From Scatosoma sp045533485 (lineage in GTDB: Bacteria; Bacillota; Clostridia; Christensenellales; Borkfalkiaceae), in contig JAZSHX010000015.1 of assembly GCA_045533485.1 (NCBI GenBank), forward strand, positions 1-64,000: a stretch of DNA of 64,000 nucleotides, read 5' to 3'. This document shows, one piece after another, positions 7,758-14,973 of the stretch. A program made the position numbers and the translations under genes. Position 1 is the stretch's first letter. Each line of letters begins with the position of its first letter. A model generated the notes under the pieces. It saw only the letters and a list, made by a program, of their open reading frames with translations, did no database searches and had not been told where the DNA came from.

Positions 7758-8621
7758 ATGCTTGATTTTTTGCCGCAACATATTAAAGATGGACTACGTT
7801 ATTTAAACGAGCGACGCGTGTTTGAAATTAGAATACGCCTAAATCGTCCAACAATGATAAATTATCAAGGGAAATATGTGTATTTGGGAGCGTTTGGCGC
7901 TACAAATGTCGAAAATAGTGCCCTGGTATGCGATATGGACGATATATCCCAGTGTATTTATAAGGCAGGCAAATGCTCCGTTTATACAGTGGAAGAGCAA
8001 ATTAAACGAGGTTTTATTACTGCGCCCAACGGTGAAAGAATAGGACTTGCAGGTGAGTATGTTTATGAAAAAGGACAGCCCCTAACCATTCGTAACGTAA
8101 CTTCTTTGTGTATACGTGTGCCACACGAAGTAATTGGCAGCGGTCAAGCAATATTTGATTTATGTATGTCTGACAAACTACATAGTATTTTGCTTTGTTC
8201 TCCGCCAGGGTTAGGAAAAACGACGATTTTACGAGATTTATCAAAAAAAATATGTGAGAAACATACGAAAAACGTATTGATATGCGATGAACGCGGAGAA
8301 ATAGCGATTAGGGAAACAGATTTGCCGTGCGATGTATTGAAATATGCAACCAAAGAAATTGCCTTTGAAGCAGGAATACGGGCTATGCGCCCGGATATAA
8401 TTGTAACGGACGAGCTTTCCGTGCAGGATTGTCAAGCGGTGGAGCGAGCCGTTAATGCTGGCGTTTACGTGCTTGCGTCGGCGCATTTTGCATCATTTGC
8501 CGCGCTTTCGCCGTCATTTTGCGGTTTATTTGACCGCTATGTGTTTTTAGACCATGAAAAAATAGGTAAATTGTATGCTATATACGGTAAAAACGGCGAG
8601 GAATTGATGGTTTATGATTAA
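7758..8621 (+). CDS. spoIIIAA: Stage III sporulation protein AA (ATPase)
   Basis: SpoIIIAA is a secretion-type ATPase of the SpoIIIA-SpoIIQ channel between mother cell and forespore. Residues 149-156 form a Walker A, PPGLGKTT; a Walker B-like LICDERGE follows, then RPDIIVTDEL. At 287 residues it is slightly shorter than common homologues. The N-terminus MLDFLPQHIKDGL aligns with the family start, so 7758 is kept even though no ribosome site is visible upstream. It overlaps spoIIIAB by 8 bp and heads the eight-gene operon. Confidence 0.93.
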   Translation: MLDFLPQHIKDGLRYLNERRVFEIRIRLNRPTMINYQGKYVYLGAFGATNVENSALVCDMDDISQCIYKAGKCSVYTVEEQIKRGFITAPNGERIGLAGEYVYEKGQPLTIRNVTSLCIRVPHEVIGSGQAIFDLCMSDKLHSILLCSPPGLGKTTILRDLSKKICEKHTKNVLICDERGEIAIRETDLPCDVLKYATKEIAFEAGIRAMRPDIIVTDELSVQDCQAVERAVNAGVYVLASAHFASFAALSPSFCGLFDRYVFLDHEKIGKLYAIYGKNGEELMVYD

Positions 8622-9105
8622 ATTTTTGCTTGGCGTGGGGATTGTTTGTTTAAGTACTTGCTTTGGATACTTATTAGCAAGCAGTTATCGTAACAGAAAG
8701 CAATTTTATAAACAGCTTCGTGATTTTAATGAACGGTTTTTGAATGAAATTGCTTATTATAAACGGCCTTTGGGAGAGTTTATTGCAAAATATAATTATT
8801 ACGGGTATTTTTATGAGCTTTTACGTTTGTTTCAAAAACACTTGAGTACGCAAGCCCAACAAGGACATAGCTTAAATTTGCAGGAATTTTCCTTTTTGAA
8901 AAAAGAAGAAACGGGATTTATACAAGACTATTTTCAAATGCTTGGCAAAGGGGACACTTCTTCGCAAAAGGCATATTTTTTCGCGATGAAAGAAGAAATA
9001 CAAAAGCGTTGTACAGCCGCGGAAAACGAATATAAAAAATATGGAGATTTATATATTAAACTTGGATTTTTATGCGGTCTATTTTTGCTAATTTTAATTG
9101 TTTAA
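8614..9105 (+). CDS. spoIIIAB: Stage III sporulation protein AB
   Basis: The 163-residue protein has an N-terminal membrane segment (about 3-24), a helical cytoplasmic body with the RDFNERFLNEIAYYKRPLGE segment typical of SpoIIIAB, and a C-terminal hydrophobic tail LGFLCGLFLLILIV. SpoIIIAB resembles the type II secretion subunit GspF and acts with the AA ATPase in the mother-cell membrane. Identity rests on this pattern and on its place between AA and AC. Confidence 0.85.
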   Translation: MIKFLLGVGIVCLSTCFGYLLASSYRNRKQFYKQLRDFNERFLNEIAYYKRPLGEFIAKYNYYGYFYELLRLFQKHLSTQAQQGHSLNLQEFSFLKKEETGFIQDYFQMLGKGDTSSQKAYFFAMKEEIQKRCTAAENEYKKYGDLYIKLGFLCGLFLLILIV

Positions 9106-9121
9106 GTTTTGGAGAAGGGAT

Positions 9122-9343
9122 ATGGATATAACCATTTTATTTCAAATGGCGGCAATAGGCATTATTATAACGGTAATTTGCCAGATATTAAAAAAATCCG
9201 ACCGTGACGATATTGCAACGCTTGTTAGTATTGTCGGGCTGGTGATTGTTCTTGCTATGGTGGTAGGAATGATCGGGGATTTATTTGAGCAAATCAAAAC
9301 AATATTTCATTTGACACAGTGTGGTGGCGTATGGATATATTAA
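9122..9343 (+). CDS. spoIIIAC: Stage III sporulation protein AC
   Basis: This small 73-residue membrane protein begins MDITILFQMAAIGIIITVICQILKK and has two hydrophobic segments flanking a short KKSDRDDIA loop, as in SpoIIIAC. An upstream in-frame ATG at 9098 overlaps spoIIIAB; GGAGAAGG directly before 9122 favours the later start. It overlaps AD by 13 bp. Confidence 0.9.
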   Translation: MDITILFQMAAIGIIITVICQILKKSDRDDIATLVSIVGLVIVLAMVVGMIGDLFEQIKTIFHLTQCGGVWIY

Positions 9344-9723
9344 AAATTATAGGCGTGGGATTTGTAACGGCAATAACGTCGCTGTTATTAAGGAGTACAA
9401 AACCCGAATTGTCTTTTGCTGTAACGGTTTGCGGTGTTATTATCATATTGCTGTTTTTGGTCGATTTATTGAAAAGCTCTTTGCTGATATTTGCGTCCCT
9501 TGCGCAAATGTCGGGAGTGGAGAACGGGTTGATAAGAATTTTAATCAAGATTGTCGGCGTTGGATATTTGACGGAATTTGGGGCGGGCATATTGCGTGAT
9601 TTTGGTAGTGTTGCCGTGGCGGACAAGGTGGTGCTCGCAGGTAAAATCACGGTTGCCGTGTTGGCATTGCCCGTTATCGAAAGCTTGCTTGAAATTGTAA
9701 AAGGCTTTTTATCGCTTGTATGA
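9331..9723 (+). CDS. spoIIIAD: Stage III sporulation protein AD
   Basis: This 130-residue integral membrane protein has about four hydrophobic segments and the family start MDILKIIGVGFVTAITSLLL followed by RSTKPELSFAV. An earlier in-frame ATG at 9319 would add four residues (MWWR); the family start and GTGGTGG spacing favour 9331. Its stop overlaps the AE start as ATGA, suggesting coupled translation. AC and AD are paired membrane components of the SpoIIIA channel. Confidence 0.88.
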   Translation: MDILKIIGVGFVTAITSLLLRSTKPELSFAVTVCGVIIILLFLVDLLKSSLLIFASLAQMSGVENGLIRILIKIVGVGYLTEFGAGILRDFGSVAVADKVVLAGKITVAVLALPVIESLLEIVKGFLSLV

Positions 9724-10919
9724 ATGCAATGTTTTTTAAGAAAAATCGATGGCTGTTTTTATGTATATTTATACAAATATTCATTTTTGTTGTCTTTGCG
9801 TACGATGCCGCGATAATATGTTTAGCAATTGATGAAGCTACCGTAAACGAGGAAATTGACGAACGTATTTTAGAATTGCTTTCACAGTTGGATTTGCAGG
9901 CGTTACAAGCATATGTGGATACGCTGGACGGCTTTACAGATGGGAGCGTTGCGGAGCGATTGATGGAGTATATCCGCGGCGACGCGTTTGATTATCAAAC
10001 TTTTTGGCAAGCCATTTTCGACGTGCTTTTTCAAGAAGTAAAAAACGTGATGCCTGCATTTGCGACGATTGCCGCGATATCCTTGCTTTCGGGGTTGCTA
10101 TCTATGCTAAAAAGCGGTACGGTTGCGACAAGTTCATCGGAAATGATCGTTTTGATAACATACGTTGCCGCGTTGATACCGCTGTTAAGTGTGATAACGG
10201 AATGTTTTGAAAGCGCTTACGGGTGCATAGACGGTATGTATAAACAAATGCAAATCGTATATCCGTTGCTTTTAACGCTTTTGGCTACTGGTGGGGCAAC
10301 TATATCCGCGGCGGTGTGTCGACCGACGGTGGCATTTTTTACGAATACCATCGTTTCGGTTGTTCGCAACGTAGTTTTTCCTTTGACGGTAACGATTATT
10401 GCCTTTTCCATTGCGGGTAATTTAACGAAAGAACTAAAAATCAGCAAATTTTCTGCTTTTTTCAAGAGTATAAATAAATGGCTTATCGGTATATGCGTAT
10501 CCGTATTCGGGCTATTTTTCACCTTGCAAGGCATTACGGCTGCTACGCACGACGGGATAGTGCGTAGAGCAATGAAATATGCTATCGGGAACGGAGTACC
10601 TATCATAGGCGGTTTTCTTTCGGGTGGTTTTGATTTGGCGGTTGCAGGCAGTATCTTAATAAAAAACGCGCTAGGTAGCATGAGTATATTTTTAATGGTA
10701 GCCGTATTGTTTGAACCGATAATATTATTGATAAGCGTAAGCGTTATGTTGCGTTTTACAGCCGCGGTGACGCAACCGTTTGGAGAAAGCAGAATTTCTG
10801 ATTTTTTAGAAGAGACGGCAGGAAATATACAATACGTAACCGCGGGGTTGCTTTTTACGGCGTTTATGTACTTTTTGTCCATATTATTGATTGTATTCGC
10901 ATCGGAGGCGCTCGTATGA
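9720..10919 (+). CDS. spoIIIAE: Stage III sporulation protein AE
   Basis: This polytopic membrane protein of 399 residues matches the B. subtilis length. An N-terminal hydrophobic segment (about 9-31) resembles a signal/anchor. A mostly soluble stretch follows, ending in QTFWQAIFDVLFQEVKNV, then many membrane helices from about residue 105 onward. Conserved-looking blocks include GNGVPIIGGFLSGGFDLAVA. It is the main multispanning subunit of the SpoIIIA complex. It starts in the AD stop (ATGA) and its own stop overlaps AF the same way. Confidence 0.9.
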   Translation: MNAMFFKKNRWLFLCIFIQIFIFVVFAYDAAIICLAIDEATVNEEIDERILELLSQLDLQALQAYVDTLDGFTDGSVAERLMEYIRGDAFDYQTFWQAIFDVLFQEVKNVMPAFATIAAISLLSGLLSMLKSGTVATSSSEMIVLITYVAALIPLLSVITECFESAYGCIDGMYKQMQIVYPLLLTLLATGGATISAAVCRPTVAFFTNTIVSVVRNVVFPLTVTIIAFSIAGNLTKELKISKFSAFFKSINKWLIGICVSVFGLFFTLQGITAATHDGIVRRAMKYAIGNGVPIIGGFLSGGFDLAVAGSILIKNALGSMSIFLMVAVLFEPIILLISVSVMLRFTAAVTQPFGESRISDFLEETAGNIQYVTAGLLFTAFMYFLSILLIVFASEALV

Positions 10920-11398
10920 ACGAATATTTGCTTGGTATTATCGGCACGGTGTTATTTTCGGCGTTTATGGTGGCGATTTTACCGGAAGGGAAAATGTCGG
11001 GAACAATTAAAGGCGTGGCGAAAATGGTATGCTTGCTTGCAATCATTGCGCCCATACTGCAATATATGCAAAAACAACAAAGCAACAAAAAAAATGAAAA
11101 TTTGCAAGAGTTTTTTTCATCGACAGGCATACAAACGGATGAAGCATTCATAAAGTATTACAGTGAAATGCGAATTAAGGAAGCGCAAACACAGCTGGAA
11201 AAGGAAGTGCAAGATAAATTTTCATGCGAAGCAACCGTTTTGCTTAATACCGACGGTTTGGAAGAGACAACGCAAATAACGGATATAAAAATTCTTTCCG
11301 TATGTGTTCATTTGCTTAATAACGAAAGCCAAGAAACGAGAACGAAAATTGAAGAATATCTATTAAAAGAATATGGTTGTAAGGTGGTGTTTGCATAA
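10916..11398 (+). CDS. spoIIIAF: Stage III sporulation protein AF
   Basis: The 160-residue protein has two N-terminal membrane segments (about 6-22 and 36-50, the second CLLAIIAPILQYM) and a soluble C-terminal domain with ring-building-motif character (alternating charged helices and the VTVL..DGLEETTQITDIKIL strand region). It is shorter than B. subtilis SpoIIIAF (about 206 residues). The ATGA overlap with AE supports the start. Its extracytoplasmic domain would lie between the two spore membranes. Confidence 0.85.
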   Translation: MNEYLLGIIGTVLFSAFMVAILPEGKMSGTIKGVAKMVCLLAIIAPILQYMQKQQSNKKNENLQEFFSSTGIQTDEAFIKYYSEMRIKEAQTQLEKEVQDKFSCEATVLLNTDGLEETTQITDIKILSVCVHLLNNESQETRTKIEEYLLKEYGCKVVFA

Positions 11399-11401
11399 AA
11401 T

Positions 11402-11770
11402 ATGGAGAAAGTAGAAACTACAACGCCTATGCACAAAAGTTTACGTACAAAGGATTTGCTTGCTGTTTGCCTTTTGGGTATTCTCCTGTTGGTTGGCGTT
11501 TGGGTAGTGTTTCGCGATGGTGATACTCAAAATGCGGCCAACGTAAACGCAACGCAAGCGGAACAAAACGTTAGCGCGCTGTTAAGTCAAATTGACGGTG
11601 TGGGAAAGGCGGAAGTTATGATATGCCAAACGGAAGACGGCGTGCAAAGCGTAGTGGTTGTATGCGAAGGAGCGAATGATTTACAAGTGATAATGAACGT
11701 ACGGGAAGCGGTCGCCGCGGCGCTTGGTACGCAGGAAAAAGCGGTAAAAGTATATTTGAAAAAAGAATAA
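11402..11770 (+). CDS. spoIIIAG: Stage III sporulation protein AG (short form)
   Basis: SpoIIIAG forms a large ring in the intermembrane space. This version has a membrane anchor at about 19-36 (LLAVCLLGILLLVGVWVVF), a short linker, and the conserved ring domain SALLSQIDGVGKAEVMICQT to the C-terminus. It has only 122 residues, against roughly 200 or more in B. subtilis, with the linker and part of the ring domain missing. Context and the conserved LSQIDGVGKAEVMI block make the call firm. Confidence 0.85.
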   Translation: MEKVETTTPMHKSLRTKDLLAVCLLGILLLVGVWVVFRDGDTQNAANVNATQAEQNVSALLSQIDGVGKAEVMICQTEDGVQSVVVVCEGANDLQVIMNVREAVAAALGTQEKAVKVYLKKE

Positions 11771-11783
11771 AGGAGAAATATTT

Positions 11784-12269
11784 ATGTCAAACAAAAAGAA
11801 AATTGTTGTTATGTCCTCACTAGTAGCCGTGCTTGCTGCAACGGCTGTGTTCAACTTCGTGCTTGCAAACACGGAAGAGCCGACCGCGTCGGAAGGGGTG
11901 ACTACTGCGAATTATTTTTCAACGTATCGCTCCGAACGCACGACGACGAGAAATGAAGAGCTGGTACAGTTGGATAGCGTTATTGCGTTGTATCAAGAAG
12001 GCGATGAAAAGTATGAAGAAGCCACCGCAATGAAAATGGAAATTGTTGCCGCGATGGAACAAGAGCTTATTTTGGAAAATATGGTCAAATCGTTGGGCTT
12101 TTCCGATACGGTAGTTTCCGTTTCGGCGGATTCGGACAATATCAACGTGTTTATCAATGCGTCGGAACTGAATTTTGATACGGCTTTGTCGATCTATAAT
12201 ATGATGAAAAACGAAACGGGTGTGGTTGCAGGGAACATTATTATCATGCCTGTATACGCGGAAAGTTGA
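11784..12269 (+). CDS. spoIIIAH: Stage III sporulation protein AH
   Basis: The 161-residue protein carries an N-terminal anchor (about 6-28) and an extracytoplasmic YscJ/FliF-like ring domain. It contains the family's NYFSTYRSERTTTRNEELVQ block and the C-terminal FINASELNFDTALSIYNMM region. SpoIIIAH binds forespore SpoIIQ to bridge the septum; no spoIIQ lies in this window. AAGGAGAAAT precedes the ATG. It is the last gene of the operon. Confidence 0.92.
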   Translation: MSNKKKIVVMSSLVAVLAATAVFNFVLANTEEPTASEGVTTANYFSTYRSERTTTRNEELVQLDSVIALYQEGDEKYEEATAMKMEIVAAMEQELILENMVKSLGFSDTVVSVSADSDNINVFINASELNFDTALSIYNMMKNETGVVAGNIIIMPVYAES

Positions 12270-12308
12270 AAAAATAGAGAAAATACTTAGAAAATATCGT
12301 CAAAACAG

Positions 12309-12337
12309 TAGAAATATTCAAAAAGATGTGTTATAAT
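12309..12337 (+). promoter_or_regulatory. Extended -10 promoter of the asp23-nusB operon
   Basis: TATAAT at 12332-12337 is preceded by TGT, an extended -10, with a weak -35 (TAGAAA, 12309-12314) at 17 bp. AAGGAGA lies 9 bases before the asp23 start. Confidence 0.75.
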
Positions 12338-12369
12338 ATACTTGTAGTATATTAAGGAGATCTTTTTGT

Positions 12370-12744
12370 ATGTTAAATATTAAGTTGAACACAAAAGATA
12401 ATCAAAGCGGCAAAGTGGTTTACAATGCGAACATTGTACAAAATATCGTAGACCTGGCAATTCGCGAAGTAGAAGGCGCTATGCCGGTAGAAGGAAAACG
12501 TAACGGAATTTCGCTTTATTTGGAAAAAGACGGGATCTATGCGGATGTTTCCGTGGTGGTAAAATACGGTTATAACGTACCCGAACTGGCTTACCGTATT
12601 CAACACTCCGTTAAGCAAAACGTGGAAAATATGACGCGTTATAAGGTCGCGGAAGTCAACGTCCACGTACAGGACGTTGTATTTGAAGAAGCGCAGGCGG
12701 AAACGACGGAACGCGAAGCTGAACCGCAAGAAACGGAAAATTAA
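12370..12744 (+). CDS. Asp23/Gls24 family protein (YqhY-like)
   Basis: The 124-residue Asp23/Gls24 protein carries the family features VVYNANIVQNIVDLAIREVEGA and the C-terminal VAEVNVHVQDVVF, ending in an acidic tail. In Firmicutes this member sits upstream of nusB and is linked to control of fatty-acid/acetyl-CoA carboxylase genes and to envelope stress. A hairpin terminator separates it from nusB, so downstream genes may be partly uncoupled. Confidence 0.9.
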   Translation: MLNIKLNTKDNQSGKVVYNANIVQNIVDLAIREVEGAMPVEGKRNGISLYLEKDGIYADVSVVVKYGYNVPELAYRIQHSVKQNVENMTRYKVAEVNVHVQDVVFEEAQAETTEREAEPQETEN

Positions 12745-12759
12745 AAAACAAAACGATTT

Positions 12760-12786
12760 ACCCTTGGCTTTTCGCTAGGGGTTTTC
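12760..12786 (+). terminator. Hairpin terminator/attenuator between asp23 and nusB
   Basis: ACCCTTGGC (12760-12768) and GCTAGGGGT (12774-12782) pair over nine positions including two G-T, with loop TTTTC, followed by TTTTCG. The short T-run suggests partial read-through. Confidence 0.65.
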
Positions 12787-12807
12787 GTCGTATTTACGGA
12801 GACAGAT

Positions 12808-13212
12808 ATGAGAAATGCAGCAAGAGAAGCCGCGCTTAACGTAGTGTTTGCGCAACAATTTAACACGGATTGTTTAGACGTTTTGAAAAAGAAAGTGTTT
12901 AAGCAATTCAAACTGGAAAAGGAAGACGATTTGTTATTTGCAAACAGCTTGATTTCTGCAGTGGAAAACAACCGTTTGCAGTTGATTGAAGGCATTGAAA
13001 ACGCGTGTCATCACTATTTGGAAAACCGTATCAATCCTATGGATAAAAGCATTTTATTGATTGCGATGGCGGAAATTAAATATTTCGACGAAATTCCAAA
13101 CATAGTATCCGTTTCCGAAGCAACGGGCTTGGCAAGGAAATATTCTACGGAAAAGAGCGCGGATTTTGTAAACGGCGTTTTGTCGGGTGTTATCAACACC
13201 AAGGAGAACTGA
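12808..13212 (+). CDS. nusB: Transcription antitermination factor NusB
   Basis: At 134 residues, all-helical NusB binds boxA RNA with NusE/S10 in rRNA antitermination. The start MRNAAREAALNVVFAQQF and the end TEKSADFVNGVLSGV match the family. Its place before folD is the conserved Firmicutes order. CGGAGA precedes the ATG. Confidence 0.93.
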   Translation: MRNAAREAALNVVFAQQFNTDCLDVLKKKVFKQFKLEKEDDLLFANSLISAVENNRLQLIEGIENACHHYLENRINPMDKSILLIAMAEIKYFDEIPNIVSVSEATGLARKYSTEKSADFVNGVLSGVINTKEN

Positions 13213-13213
13213 T

Positions 13214-14044
13214 ATGAAACTCATAGACGGTAAAGCACTGGCGTCGCGTATGCGCGCGCAGCTGCGCGAAAAAATTGAAAATTCTAACGTTCGCCCCGGT
13301 CTTGCCGTAGTGCTTGTCGGTAACGATCCTGCGTCGCAAATTTACGTGCGTAATAAAATTAAGGCTTGTGCGGAAGTGGGGATTATGTCCTATTCGTATG
13401 AATTGCCGGAAACGGCAACGCAAAAACAAGTGGAAGATTTGTTGGACACTTTGGCGCAAGACGATAAAGTGCACGGCATTTTATTGCAGTTGCCTTTGCC
13501 CAAAGGGTTGGATAGCGACGCGGCGATGGCGCGAATCCCTTTTGAAAAGGACGTAGACGGTTTTTCTGCGGAAAATTTAGGGCTTTTAACGCTGAATAAG
13601 CCCAAGCTTGTCGCTTGTACACCGCTTGGCGTGATGAAAATGCTGGAAGCAGAAGGTATAGATTTGACAGGAAAAAGCGCCGTGGTTATCGGTAGAAGCG
13701 ATACTGTTGGCAAACCGATGGCGTTGCTTTTGTTGAACGCTAACGCTACGGTAACCATTTGCCATAGTAAAACGAAAAACTTGAAAGAAATTTGCCAAAA
13801 GGCAGACGTTTTGGTGGCGGCGATAGGGCGCGCTAAATTCGTTACGGCAGATATGGTCAAGGACGGCGCTATTGTTGTGGACGTGGGGATTAACCGTGAT
13901 GAAAACGGTAAAATTTGCGGCGACGTGGATTTTGAAAACGTGAAGGAAAAAGCGTCGTATATCACCCCCGTGCCCGGCGGCGTTGGCCCTATGACGATTA
14001 CGATGCTGATGTATAACACTTGTGTGGCGGCTTTTAAGGAGTAA
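13214..14044 (+). CDS. folD: Bifunctional methylenetetrahydrofolate dehydrogenase / methenyl-THF cyclohydrolase
   Basis: The 276-residue FolD interconverts methylene-, methenyl- and 10-formyl-THF. Recognisable parts are VLVGNDPASQIYVRNKIKAC (catalytic K, about residue 50), GILLQLPLPKG, and the nucleotide site VVIGRSDTVGKPMALLL with the PGGVGPMTITML end. AAGGAG directly before 13214 sets the start one base after the nusB stop; the longer frame from 13187 is inside nusB. Confidence 0.95.
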   Translation: MKLIDGKALASRMRAQLREKIENSNVRPGLAVVLVGNDPASQIYVRNKIKACAEVGIMSYSYELPETATQKQVEDLLDTLAQDDKVHGILLQLPLPKGLDSDAAMARIPFEKDVDGFSAENLGLLTLNKPKLVACTPLGVMKMLEAEGIDLTGKSAVVIGRSDTVGKPMALLLLNANATVTICHSKTKNLKEICQKADVLVAAIGRAKFVTADMVKDGAIVVDVGINRDENGKICGDVDFENVKEKASYITPVPGGVGPMTITMLMYNTCVAAFKE

Positions 14045-14049
14045 GTATT

Positions 14050-14931
14050 TTGACAGATTTTAACGTGCGCTATCAAGATTACGTATTTGCGTTTGAAAAT
14101 TATTTGAAAACGTATACGGATAAATTAAAAACAAATCCCAGTGTATTAGCGGAAAGCATGAAGTACAGCTTGTTAAACGGTGGAAAGCGTATTCGACCCG
14201 TTTTAGCGCTTGCTTGCGCGGATGCGTTAGGGGTGGACAAAGCGGAAATTATGCCGTTTGCGTTGGCAGTAGAAATGATACACTGTTATTCGCTTATCCA
14301 CGATGATTTGCCTGCTATGGATAACGACGATTTTCGTCGCGGAAAGCTGTCTAATCATAAAGTTTTTGGAGAAGCAAATGCAATTTTGGCAGGCGACGCG
14401 TTGCTTAACCAAGCGTATTGCGTGTGCTTACAAGAGTGCTTAAAAGGCGAAAAATACGTGCGTGCGGCTCAATTTTTAAGCGAATGCGCAGGGATTTACG
14501 GTATGCTTGCAGGGCAGTGTGCCGATTTGTTATTTGAAAAATCCGATCAACAAGTAACGGAAGACGATTTGGCTTACGTCGACGAGCAAAAAACGGGAAA
14601 ATTGCTTTTAGCGCCTATTGCGATTGCAAGTATATTGTCGGGGAACAAATGGTATTTAACGCTGGAGCGTTTTGGAAAACAGCTTGGTAAACTCTTTCAA
14701 ATGACCGACGACATTTTAGACGTGACAGGGGATTTTGATAAGCTTGGTAAATCGCTTGGCAAGGACGCGTCCGTAAATAAGTTGACTTGTGTGCGCTTGT
14801 ATGGTTTAGACGGTGCGAAAGTGCGTGCGGATATGTGTGCGGCGGATTGCCACGCTTTGCTTGACGGTGTTGACGGCGAAGTGGAATTTTTGCACGCGCT
14901 TATTGACTACGTGCGCGCAAGATGTTCTTAA
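14050..14931 (+). CDS. ispA: Polyprenyl synthetase (farnesyl/geranyl diphosphate synthase)
   Basis: The 293-residue trans-prenyltransferase condenses IPP with allylic diphosphates. The first aspartate-rich motif LIHDDLPAMDNDD and the second MTDDILD are intact, with GGKRIRPVLA near the N-terminus. The start codon is TTG at 14050, set by AAGGAG inside the folD end. In Bacillus xseA and xseB lie between folD and ispA; here ispA follows folD by 5 bp, so both are missing from the cluster. Confidence 0.92.
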   Translation: MTDFNVRYQDYVFAFENYLKTYTDKLKTNPSVLAESMKYSLLNGGKRIRPVLALACADALGVDKAEIMPFALAVEMIHCYSLIHDDLPAMDNDDFRRGKLSNHKVFGEANAILAGDALLNQAYCVCLQECLKGEKYVRAAQFLSECAGIYGMLAGQCADLLFEKSDQQVTEDDLAYVDEQKTGKLLLAPIAIASILSGNKWYLTLERFGKQLGKLFQMTDDILDVTGDFDKLGKSLGKDASVNKLTCVRLYGLDGAKVRADMCAADCHALLDGVDGEVEFLHALIDYVRARCS

Positions 14932-14973
14932 AATTTGAAGTTTTGTAAGATAAAGTTGTTTTGGGGAAAAGAT

